Positions 25,716 to 33,884 of a stretch of 43,092 nucleotides of DNA are shown in pieces (position 1 is the first letter of the stretch; every line of letters starts with the position of its first letter). Position numbers and translations under genes: made by a program. This stretch comes from Candidatus Sumerlaeia bacterium (GTDB lineage Bacteria > Sumerlaeota > Sumerlaeia > SLMS01 > JAHLLQ01): the NCBI GenBank assembly GCA_028284075.1, contig JANQSL010000118.1, positions 1-43,092 of the forward strand, given 5' to 3'. The notes beneath the pieces are model-generated. The model made no database searches, was not told where the DNA came from, and saw only the letters and a list, made by a program, of their open reading frames with translations.

Positions 25716-26680
25716 CAGTGAGTGGCTCGGGAGTTCTCTGGAGAGGAACGAAGCAGGGTTCGTTGATAAGCCAGAACGTCCTGAAGAGTTTCATCCATGG
25801 AGATTCGCGGTTTCCATCCAAGGTCGCGTTTGATGGCCGAATTATCGCCTCGGAACTTCACGACTTTCTCCGGGCGGAGGCGGTCCTTGTCTGGCATGGT
25901 TCGCATATCCACTCCGGAGCATGAGACGAGGCGGTCGAGAATCGATTGAATCGTGATGCCGGTTCCCGAGCAGACATTGTAGATGGATCCTGTCGTGGCC
26001 CGCTCGGCCGCGAGACGATAGGCCTTCACAATATCGCGGACATCGGAAAAATCGCGCCACGCCTCAAGCGAGCCATGCCGAAGCTCATGCTGCTGACCAG
26101 CCTCGATCATGGCGATTTGTCTTGCAAAGGCGGGAACAACGAATCTGTCGGTTTGTCCCGGGCCGGTATGGCTGAAGGGGCGAAGAATGACATGTTCGAT
26201 GTCATGCCGCCGGGAGTAGAGACTCACCAGATCCTCGGCTGCGGCTTTGCTGACTGCGTATGGGTTGGCGGGACGACGCGGAGTTGGTTCTCGAACAGGG
26301 AGGTGTCCGGGATCGGGTGCGCCATAGACATCCGAACTGCTGATGAAGACAAAGCGGCGAACTTTTCCTGAACGGCCTGCCTCGTCCACGAGTAACGATG
26401 TTGCCGAAGTGTTGACACGAAAAGTCTCCTCCGGATCGCTCCATGAAGCGGCCGGATTGCTCTGAGCGGCAAGATGGAGAATGCACTCGGGCTTTGTATT
26501 CCTGAGCAGACGGGAAACGGCATCGCGTTCTGTTAATTCCGTGGGGCACCACTGCTCAAGACCGGCCGGCGGTGAATCCGTCGAACGGCCGGTTCCCCAG
26601 ACTTCATGGCCTGAAGCGGAAAGTTCTCTGGCGAGGTGGGGGCCCACGAACCCCGCAGCCCCCGTTACAAGGATTCGCAC
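25715..26680 (-). CDS. rmd: NAD(P)-dependent sugar epimerase/reductase, probably GDP-4-dehydro-6-deoxymannose reductase
   Basis: An extended short-chain dehydrogenase of 321 residues with GAAGFVG at 7-13, the SSSDVYG motif at 114-120 and the catalytic pair Tyr141 and Lys145 (PYAVSK). RPFSHTGPGQ and the ending GDNSAIKRDLGWKPRISMDE (residues in the last fifth) are the pattern of GDP-6-deoxy-D-mannose reductase, which makes GDP-rhamnose from the product of GDP-mannose 4,6-dehydratase. A related epimerase of different specificity cannot be excluded. It starts at GTG, 3 nt after the stop of the TPR gene, and its stop overlaps the next start by one base. GDP-mannose could come from the enzyme at 3220-4326; the dehydratase is not in the window. 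Confidence 0.8.
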   Translation of the reverse strand: MRILVTGAAGFVGPHLARELSASGHEVWGTGRSTDSPPAGLEQWCPTELTERDAVSRLLRNTKPECILHLAAQSNPAASWSDPEETFRVNTSATSLLVDEAGRSGKVRRFVFISSSDVYGAPDPGHLPVREPTPRRPANPYAVSKAAAEDLVSLYSRRHDIEHVILRPFSHTGPGQTDRFVVPAFARQIAMIEAGQQHELRHGSLEAWRDFSDVRDIVKAYRLAAERATTGSIYNVCSGTGITIQSILDRLVSCSGVDMRTMPDKDRLRPEKVVKFRGDNSAIKRDLGWKPRISMDETLQDVLAYQRTLLRSSPENSRATH

Positions 26681-26683
26681 GCT

Positions 26684-27838
26684 TCAGGTTTCTCCTGCAG
26701 GTTCCGGTGAAAGCTCCGGGCCTGATCCAAGACGAGGCGCGGCGAGGTTGCGAACCGGGTCATACTTCCCGTCGGCAAACAACCGCAGAAACTCAGAGTG
26801 GTTGCTGCTGAGTGCCTGCTCGATCAGGCGCAGCGCCTCGGTTCCACGCTCAAGTTTGTAAAGGATCAATGCATTGTCGAGCATGAGTTCGATACTGTTG
26901 GGTGCGATTGCACGCGCTCTTTCGATGGAATCAAGAGCGACCTTGAAGTCTTCATGCTTCATGAGGCGGAGAGAGAGGGAATGGTAAATCCAGGCTGCCG
27001 GCGCCTCGGATCTGGTCATGTTCTCATACAACCACAGGCTGGCCTCATACTCGCGCCCGGCATCATGTCCGCTTGCAAGGAAACGCCATGCCGCTTCGAA
27101 GTTGCCCGGCTCGATCTCCAGCGATCGCTGCAGTGCAGCCATGGACTCATCGAATTTCCTCTGCTCCCGCAGCAGTTGTCCCCGTACGCGCCAGGAAATG
27201 ACGGTGTCCGCAGCACCCTCAGGAGCGTTCTCGACAATTCCGGCTGCATCGTCGATCCGACCAAGATTTGCAAGTGTTCCCGCGAGTGCCATTGCATAGG
27301 CTGCGTTGGTTGGTTCCGTGGCGTATGCAATTTCGAATTCCGTGGCTGCAAATTCAGATTCTTTCTGAACAAGGTGCTCTTCCCCAAGACGGTAATGGCT
27401 TTCCGCCTCATTACCGTCCCACCACTCGATGGCGGCAAGCGCCTCGTGGGCGCCCTTGATCTGGCCTGGACAGAGACGCACCGCTTCCAGAAGCTTTGCG
27501 CGTACAGAAGCCAGCCTGGGGTCTTGTGACATTTTTCCGAATGAATCGGCCTCCCGAAGGTTCGAAACAACAAGGTCTTTGGAATCGCCTGCTATTTCTT
27601 CGCTTATTTCACGGAACTCCTTCATTGCGCTGAGATACTTGATCTCGGCAACTTCGCAAGTGCTCTCGATTTCATAGAATCCGGCTCGCAGGAAGCGCGT
27701 CCCCGAGCTCTTGATCACTATCAGACTAATGACCGCGGTGCAGATAACAAGAACCCACACGGGAAGCATGCGCTTCGCCGCGGCACCGAGAGGTTCTTTC
27801 AGCGCCTCGGCGGAGCTGCCATGCACGACGGGATTCAC
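26684..27838 (-). CDS. Membrane-anchored TPR protein
   Basis: A 384-residue protein with a short cytoplasmic start, one membrane helix at about 24-44 (LPVWVLVICTAVISLIVI) and an extracytoplasmic part. This part carries tetratricopeptide repeats from about residue 125 (SHYRLGEEHLVQKESEFA, AYAMALAGTLANLGRIDDA, AALQRSLEIEPGNFEAAW, ALDSIERARAIAPNSIEL, EALRLIEQAL). It is probably an adaptor for the neighbouring polysaccharide or secretion proteins. The GTG start overlaps the stop of the C25 protease gene by 4 nt (GTGA), which implies coupled translation and co-production. No specific family name can be given. Confidence 0.8.
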   Translation of the reverse strand: MNPVVHGSSAEALKEPLGAAAKRMLPVWVLVICTAVISLIVIKSSGTRFLRAGFYEIESTCEVAEIKYLSAMKEFREISEEIAGDSKDLVVSNLREADSFGKMSQDPRLASVRAKLLEAVRLCPGQIKGAHEALAAIEWWDGNEAESHYRLGEEHLVQKESEFAATEFEIAYATEPTNAAYAMALAGTLANLGRIDDAAGIVENAPEGAADTVISWRVRGQLLREQRKFDESMAALQRSLEIEPGNFEAAWRFLASGHDAGREYEASLWLYENMTRSEAPAAWIYHSLSLRLMKHEDFKVALDSIERARAIAPNSIELMLDNALILYKLERGTEALRLIEQALSSNHSEFLRLFADGKYDPVRNLAAPRLGSGPELSPEPAGET

Positions 27839-30800
27839 TCACTCGCTCCCGCGAGCTGTTTTTTCTCGTCCGTTACCGGAGTGAGTTTGACATCAAAAAG
27901 CATCGGATAGTCGGATATGTCTCCTATCAACAGCGCCCGCCATTGAAAGAATGTGGCCTCAGGCATGGCCGGAATCATATCGGAGTTTGCAATCGGCCTC
28001 CACTCCTCAAATCGAGGACTCTCGGCACTTCCGGTTGCCATTCGGTATTCATATTGAACGGAAGTGTCGCCGGGTGTGCGATCCCGGGTTGCGAACAGCC
28101 GTTTCTTGAACCCGTCCACTATAATCCAGGGTGAGCTATAGCGGCCCGTTACCGGACGAACCTCTATGCCCAGGATGCTATTGTAAGAAGAGGTGTCAGA
28201 AGGCGCTATCTTGACGTCGAGCCTCTCGTCAGAAATCCGAAAACGTCCCATCCATGGGTGGGTTTCAAACCTCTGTGAGCCCGACATTTCCCCTGATCGG
28301 TCCTCCACAGTCCAGAGATAGGAATTCGTCAAAGCGCCATCAATTCGCTGATCGCGAAGTTGCTGAAAGTAAACGTCATAAATGACTGTTCCATCGTCTT
28401 CCGGCAGGGGAAAACTGAAGCTGGCCGGTTCCGGCCGTTCCGTTGGAAACCATGTCAGGCCACCATCGATGATCATCATCAGGTTGTCGTCGGTGGCGTT
28501 TTTACGGGTTTCCGGCAGCGGATTGCCGTTAATGAACTCATTGGAGAAGCTTAAGGGGTGCGAAATCTCGGGAACCTGAGCCATTGTGATGGCCTGAGTT
28601 GAATTGAGCACCGTTGACTCGTGAACACCCGAAGTGAAGATGCCTGCGAAGGAGACAATGCCTTCGTCGGAGGTGAGCTGTATTTCGGGAACGACGTAAT
28701 GCAGCCTGACGGATTGGGAATTGTCCTGGTCCGTGCTTTCCCCGTATTCCTTTTCAGCGTTTACTGTCGCCACAAGCCTGTCACGCTTTCCGTCGGCAGC
28801 CCATGAAGCCTCGATCTCGGCCCGTTCACCCGGAGCGAGTGCCCGAAGATGCTCGCGATGGATAAGAACCGGCGTCTGGCCCATGCCTTCCGCAAAAATC
28901 GTGAGCAGGTGTGAGTGGGCGAATTCCAGCTCTGAATCATTCTCCACGCTCACTGCCAGAGAGACAACGTCGCGGACCTTGATCTGACGTGTTGCAGGGC
29001 GAACCGAAACATCACGAACCGCAAGATTCGGAAGCCGGCGAAAATTGACTTCCACCGACTCGACGTTGTTCGAAAAGCGATCCTCAGGTATTTCCCGATC
29101 ATCGTTAACAATCAGGTGCAGAGTGTTCTGCGCAGGCGTGTTTGGTGGAGGATCCCAGCGCATTCGTACCTTGCGGCTTTCACCGGGCAACAGAGGGGGA
29201 TCAAGATGTACGTGTGCCTTGCTTTCAAGGAGCGACGTCGCGATATGCGAAGTACTCCATGGGACGTTGGTATAAAGTGTCACTCTTGTTGGGCGGTCGA
29301 TTTCTCCACCGACATTGCTGATCTCGCCTGTGACGAATACAGTCTCACCCTCAAGATAGTCTCGCCGCTCGGTTTGTACTGAACCCGGCACAACCCGTAA
29401 CTCGAACCGTGCAGCCATGTTGACATCGAGAGGAATCGTTTGAGAAACAGGCTCACCTGCCGCGTCAGTTGCCGTGATGATAAAGTCGCACGGAACAAGG
29501 CCGGGTGCATATTCGTTCACCGTGGAGAATTCAAACGGAACCTCTTCGCCGGGATGAATGGAAGAGACGGAGCTTATCGCTCCGATGCGTTCCTCTTCGG
29601 TTCCGCCTCTCAATCTCAGTTCCGCGGAAACGTCCGACACAGGTTTTTCCATCATTGAATGGAGAGGAACGGAAACTCGTACCTGGACGGGACTCGGGAA
29701 AGTCGTCTGGGCCAGCCTGCCATTGGTTGCGAACGCGGAATTTTCGGCAGACTTGCCGGTAAGTGAGGCACGCGCCGTTGCAAGCGGATCCCGTCCTTTC
29801 CGGTGAGCATAGTCAGCTCTCGCTTCGACAACGGTAAGCCCCGGCGGGGCGGGAACCTGGAAGTCCCAGACACGCGGAGTTCCTGGCGAAAGAGTGAGTG
29901 GTATGGTGGTCAAATCCTGGTTTGCCGTCACATCCCGGATACTCAGGAGAACGTCTTCAAGGTCGTAGTCGGAATCAAGATTCGCCTTCAGGCGCAGAAG
30001 AGTCGGCATGCCGGCCGCGAGAGCGGGCGACGGTTCCGGAGTAATGGTCCAGTCGAGCTGAACTTCAGGCTCGATGATTTCAAATGCATACTCTATTCGC
30101 TCATGTCCGCCGGCTACCGAATTCCACGCGTGGACAATCAGGCGATACGTTCCGGGCGCCGTATACGGAGGCATCTGAACCTCAAGTTCAAAAGCGGTGT
30201 TTTCGACATGGCCGCGCACGGGACCCGCTGTGATAAACCCGCGTTCATTGATAACGGACGCTTCGATAATGCCCCATTCAAGCCGCGGCACGCTTCCCTT
30301 CAGATCGATACGGACCTCCTCACCCGTATACATTTTCCCCCGGCCGATTTCGATCGACATTTTGTTCGTGGGCCGGGGAATGATCAGAAAAGGGTCTCCC
30401 AACAGAGTAAACTGCTCCGGAACATACGGCTGGTTACGATCACGCATGTAGGAGAGACGGGAGTACATCGCGGCATTTCCAACCGTTGTGGTGCCGGGGT
30501 CTCTCATGGCTTTGAGGAACGGACGCAGGAGATAGTCGTGTTCGTTTGGATTGGTTCCCGCAAGCGGTGCGAAGAGCGCCACACACCCCGCGTGTTCGGA
30601 AGTGAGAAACTGCTCGCCGATACTTCGTGTCACGATGCCGTTGGGGTACTCGATCCATGCCGTGTCGCAGCTGCCGGCAGTCATGACGGGGAACTTCCCC
30701 GGGTTGTCTACAATGTCCAGGTCTCGATAGTGAAAGATTCGCTCGGCGGACCACAGGTTGGGCCCGCCATGGCCGAGGTATGTTGCCGTGAGTGCACCCC

Positions 30801-33192
30801 GCGAAAGGCCGCTTGCGATTGCCTCCGTCATCTCGGGACTGCGCTTGCGATTGGCCACACGAAAGTAGTTCTCGTAGGGAAAGTCCTGCAGATAGAATCT
30901 CTCCGCTTCGGCCCCCTCATTGAGGGAAACCGAAATGATCCGTTCCGCGACCTCTGCAAAATCGCTTTCATCATCTGTGAAAAACTGGTGACGTGTCAAC
31001 CAGGGGCCCGCCGGTGGCGAAGTCTCATATGTCAGCATTTTTCGCAGATACACAGTCAGCTCATCCCTGTCTCGAACGGAAATTCTTGCGACTTCCACAT
31101 CGGGCAGCGATCCGTTGCCGGACACCCTTGCGTAGCGCGAATCTCCCCGAATTTCAGGCAGTCGCTCACCGAAACCAAAAACCGGGACCATGTTTTCCGA
31201 TATGCCAGGCCGGGTATATCTCTTCTCCCACCAGTAATCGCTGGCTTCGCCAACGAAAAGAACCGAACTGAGACGATTGCCGGGCCACTGATTCCAGACA
31301 TGACGTATGAAGTCAGCAATCGGTTCAGAGCCTTTTCGCCCATAGTCGAAGACATTATAAACGAGATCCACATCAACTGTTTTCACCCGTAGTCCGAGAG
31401 CCTCGCGATGTCTTATGAGCGGTCCCAGCGACGGAACAAAGCGAGGGTCGGTCACAATGAGAAGATCCGCACCTTCTTTCGGGTCGAGCAGGTCAGTGAG
31501 CTCAAGCTTGCGAAGCCGTGGAATGCGCCGTGCCGTATCGATGTCCTCGACAATGAAATCCATCGGAGTATCGTTCAACGGCGCCAGCAACTCAATAAAC
31601 AGATCGGTTGTGCCGCGGCGGGTGGAATACTGCACGACAGGATTCCAGGGATCCGTGATGTCGAGCGGGATGTTGGTAAGTTTCCACGTGCCGGTCGGGC
31701 GGGGAAAGTTGAGGAGAACCGACTTTTCCGGCATGCTCTCAATGCGGATTGGTCTGCCGGCGGGTGCCTTCTCCCAATCGACGCCATATTCAATAGCCGC
31801 CCACGAAAGAACCAGCTCATCGGCGGCTTTTTCTCCACGCGATTCAGGGAATCGAATGGCTAAAACGTTTTCACCTTCCCGCAGTGTCTCGGCAGGAATG
31901 GTTATGGTCTGGCGCGAAGGGCCACGTCCGTTCAGATGAATCTGCTCACCGACTTCAAGGCCGTTGATTGAAAGATCCGCCATCACCGACAGGTGATTTG
32001 AATTACTTCCGAAATCAGCCGTCAGAACCGCTTCCGCCGTTGGATCGACTCCCTGCAGTCTGAATGCATGAGACGCCATCGAACCTGATGAGCACGCAAG
32101 TGTTGCCCACCTGCCGGTCTTTTCCGTATAAGGATAGGCGTGAGAATAGTGGGCGGGGTCGATGATATCCTGCCGCGTTGTGACTTTCGCGGAGACATCC
32201 GTGGAGTACACGGACCTCGTTTGCAGCACATCCATCTCCGGTGCATCTTCCACAGTTTGTACAATCCAGACAGGGATGTAGGGTCGTCGTGGGTTCGTGG
32301 GAGGAGGAACATGAAAGGATATTGCCGCATCCCCCAGGAACGGACTCCCTGGTCTTCCCTCGGTAAAGACCGGGACCTGTTTGTCGTGAACGAAGACACC
32401 GATTCGGCCCAGGCGATAAGTCGCCGGATCGTGTCCCGCCCCCAGGATGTCTTCCGGCAGAAGTCGATAGACTCCGGAAGTGGGAATCTCCGCTTTCAGG
32501 ACAGGCCCCAATTTCAAGGCCGCCTGGAGAGTCTCATTCCATTCCTTGATCGTTTCATGATTCGCCGCGGGTTCATCAGCACGAATTGCCTCACCAAGCT
32601 GATTCGGATTGATAACCAAAGAAGGAGCAATTCGCTGCAGGTACCTGTCCCTTTGAAGGAGAGCTTTCTCCTCTTCCGTCGCTTCTGTGGGGGATTCCCA
32701 GGTAATTCGAATCAGAGCTTCATCGATAACTCCGGTGCCGCGTCGCCGGCGGTCCTTTGGATCCGACACGGACTCGATGAGAGGAAGTCGGAGAGTAACG
32801 AGTCCCACTCCTCGGAACTTGTCCGCGGAGCGGCCGTTGCCCGTCAACGGGCCGGTCGGAAACGACCCGATTTCACTCGATTCCTCAAAAGAAAACGAGC
32901 CTTCAGGTTTTCCGTCTCGATAGAGTGTCCAGGATCCTCCGATAACTTCAAAGCTGGTAACCGCATCCGGAGGAGCTGCAATGAAGCGAATAAACTCAAC
33001 CCGGCTCCGTCGGGCCGGAGGAGAACCGCCCTCGTTAATCATGCGCAGAACTGTTTCGCCGGGTGCGTCGCTGACGGACTCAAACCGCACCCGCTCCTTG
33101 TACAGGAGTTCCTCAATGAAATCCTCGTTCGAGGCGGAGAGCTGAGATGCGGTAAGGAAAACAAGGAAAATAAGGAGACAGTAGCGGCTCAT
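27835..33192 (-). CDS. Giant secreted C25 (gingipain-type) cysteine protease with adhesion-like domains
   Basis: A 1,785-residue exported protein. The signal peptide is MSRYCLLIFLVFLTASQLSA. The peptidase C25 domain lies roughly at 600-930: LLIVTDPRFVPSL, DVDLVYNVFDYG, SSVLFVGEASDYWW, then the catalytic YLGHGG (His808) and GSCDTAW (Cys842), spaced as in gingipains, ending with LLGDPFLII. Before it are beta-rich domains. After it come several CARDB/Ig-like domains (for example PNLAVRDVSVRPATRQIKVRD). A C-terminal beta domain ends FFQWRALLIGDISDYPML. No Por-type (type IX) sorting domain is visible at the C-terminus. The frame is open to 33279, but the signal peptide sets the start at 33192. Role: probable extracellular protein degradation or processing of surface proteins. 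Confidence 0.88.
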   Translation of the reverse strand: MSRYCLLIFLVFLTASQLSASNEDFIEELLYKERVRFESVSDAPGETVLRMINEGGSPPARRSRVEFIRFIAAPPDAVTSFEVIGGSWTLYRDGKPEGSFSFEESSEIGSFPTGPLTGNGRSADKFRGVGLVTLRLPLIESVSDPKDRRRRGTGVIDEALIRITWESPTEATEEEKALLQRDRYLQRIAPSLVINPNQLGEAIRADEPAANHETIKEWNETLQAALKLGPVLKAEIPTSGVYRLLPEDILGAGHDPATYRLGRIGVFVHDKQVPVFTEGRPGSPFLGDAAISFHVPPPTNPRRPYIPVWIVQTVEDAPEMDVLQTRSVYSTDVSAKVTTRQDIIDPAHYSHAYPYTEKTGRWATLACSSGSMASHAFRLQGVDPTAEAVLTADFGSNSNHLSVMADLSINGLEVGEQIHLNGRGPSRQTITIPAETLREGENVLAIRFPESRGEKAADELVLSWAAIEYGVDWEKAPAGRPIRIESMPEKSVLLNFPRPTGTWKLTNIPLDITDPWNPVVQYSTRRGTTDLFIELLAPLNDTPMDFIVEDIDTARRIPRLRKLELTDLLDPKEGADLLIVTDPRFVPSLGPLIRHREALGLRVKTVDVDLVYNVFDYGRKGSEPIADFIRHVWNQWPGNRLSSVLFVGEASDYWWEKRYTRPGISENMVPVFGFGERLPEIRGDSRYARVSGNGSLPDVEVARISVRDRDELTVYLRKMLTYETSPPAGPWLTRHQFFTDDESDFAEVAERIISVSLNEGAEAERFYLQDFPYENYFRVANRKRSPEMTEAIASGLSRGALTATYLGHGGPNLWSAERIFHYRDLDIVDNPGKFPVMTAGSCDTAWIEYPNGIVTRSIGEQFLTSEHAGCVALFAPLAGTNPNEHDYLLRPFLKAMRDPGTTTVGNAAMYSRLSYMRDRNQPYVPEQFTLLGDPFLIIPRPTNKMSIEIGRGKMYTGEEVRIDLKGSVPRLEWGIIEASVINERGFITAGPVRGHVENTAFELEVQMPPYTAPGTYRLIVHAWNSVAGGHERIEYAFEIIEPEVQLDWTITPEPSPALAAGMPTLLRLKANLDSDYDLEDVLLSIRDVTANQDLTTIPLTLSPGTPRVWDFQVPAPPGLTVVEARADYAHRKGRDPLATARASLTGKSAENSAFATNGRLAQTTFPSPVQVRVSVPLHSMMEKPVSDVSAELRLRGGTEEERIGAISSVSSIHPGEEVPFEFSTVNEYAPGLVPCDFIITATDAAGEPVSQTIPLDVNMAARFELRVVPGSVQTERRDYLEGETVFVTGEISNVGGEIDRPTRVTLYTNVPWSTSHIATSLLESKAHVHLDPPLLPGESRKVRMRWDPPPNTPAQNTLHLIVNDDREIPEDRFSNNVESVEVNFRRLPNLAVRDVSVRPATRQIKVRDVVSLAVSVENDSELEFAHSHLLTIFAEGMGQTPVLIHREHLRALAPGERAEIEASWAADGKRDRLVATVNAEKEYGESTDQDNSQSVRLHYVVPEIQLTSDEGIVSFAGIFTSGVHESTVLNSTQAITMAQVPEISHPLSFSNEFINGNPLPETRKNATDDNLMMIIDGGLTWFPTERPEPASFSFPLPEDDGTVIYDVYFQQLRDQRIDGALTNSYLWTVEDRSGEMSGSQRFETHPWMGRFRISDERLDVKIAPSDTSSYNSILGIEVRPVTGRYSSPWIIVDGFKKRLFATRDRTPGDTSVQYEYRMATGSAESPRFEEWRPIANSDMIPAMPEATFFQWRALLIGDISDYPMLFDVKLTPVTDEKKQLAGASE

Positions 33193-33296
33193 GAAACTCG
33201 ATGGTCCGGGGCTTGAGAAAGGCACGGGTGCCTTTTTGCGAGTTGGAATCGGTTCGCTTTTCAGGTCAAGTCCAGCCATGACAATTCATGCCGACT

Positions 33297-33755
33297 CTAA
33301 ACCGAGCCAAACCGGCTGACAAGAATCCTGCGACGATGATCGAAAAGTTCCTCCAGCTTTTGGGCCACCAGAAAACTCTCCGCAAGCCGCCCGAAGAATC
33401 CCATGGGAGCTCCAATCTCGAGCGTGTCCACAATTCTCGAAGTTGTCTCCGTGAGTGGTTCAAAACGATGATGGTGAACCCAGTGCTCAAACGGGCCGCG
33501 AACCTGCCTGTCCACGAATTCTTCATGCTGTTTGAGCAGGCTGATTCGAGCATCCCAGCGTACCTCGACAGGGAAGCCGCGCGGGCGTAGTGCGAACCGT
33601 ATGCGGGATCCCTCTCGAAGTGGAGTGTCCGCCTTCACGACCCGCATCCCCATCGATGGGAGTGTCAGCTCCGCAAGGCTGAGAGGATTGACGTAATACT
33701 CCCAAACCGTCTCGACGGGTGAAGCGAGATCAACTGAGTCCCTGAATCGTTGCAA
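33297..33755 (-). CDS. SRPBCC (START-like) family protein
   Basis: A 152-residue single-domain protein of the SRPBCC ligand-binding fold. It begins FRDSVDLASPVETVWEYYVNP, followed by PLREGSRIRF and the typical FVDRQVRGPFEHWVHHHRFE segment, and ends in a long C-terminal helix (LEELFDHRRRIL). Members of this subgroup bind hydrophobic ligands or are fused to YfcH-like epimerases; the ligand is unknown here. The start is a TTG at 33755, supported by a GGAGG 9 nt upstream, an unusual but convincing signal. It lies 129 nt after the subtilisin gene and 104 nt before the C25 gene; the terminator at 33821-33850 separates it from the former. Confidence 0.82.
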   Translation of the reverse strand: MQRFRDSVDLASPVETVWEYYVNPLSLAELTLPSMGMRVVKADTPLREGSRIRFALRPRGFPVEVRWDARISLLKQHEEFVDRQVRGPFEHWVHHHRFEPLTETTSRIVDTLEIGAPMGFFGRLAESFLVAQKLEELFDHRRRILVSRFGSV

Positions 33756-33820
33756 TTGGTCAGGCCTCCATCTGTTGCAGCCATCACCTCTGTGGGTGCG
33801 TGTGCCCGGTGGGAATGGGC

Positions 33821-33850
33821 AAGAGAAAGCCCCGCCGTGATGGGCGGGGC
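33821..33850 (-). terminator. Rho-independent terminator after the giant subtilisin gene
   Basis: An 8-bp GC stem (arms 33829-33836 and 33843-33850) with a 6-nt loop, followed on the minus strand by TTTCTCTT. It sits 35 nt after the subtilisin stop and ends the gcv-subtilisin direction of reading before the SRPBCC gene. Confidence 0.78.
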
Positions 33851-33884
33851 ATAAGTCACGGAAGCGCGGGCCTCGCGGCGAACG

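Noticed and set aside
29803-31392. A 529-codon plus-strand frame
   Set aside because: It lies antisense to the C25 protease, including its catalytic His and Cys region. Long antisense frames are expected with this GC content and codon use.
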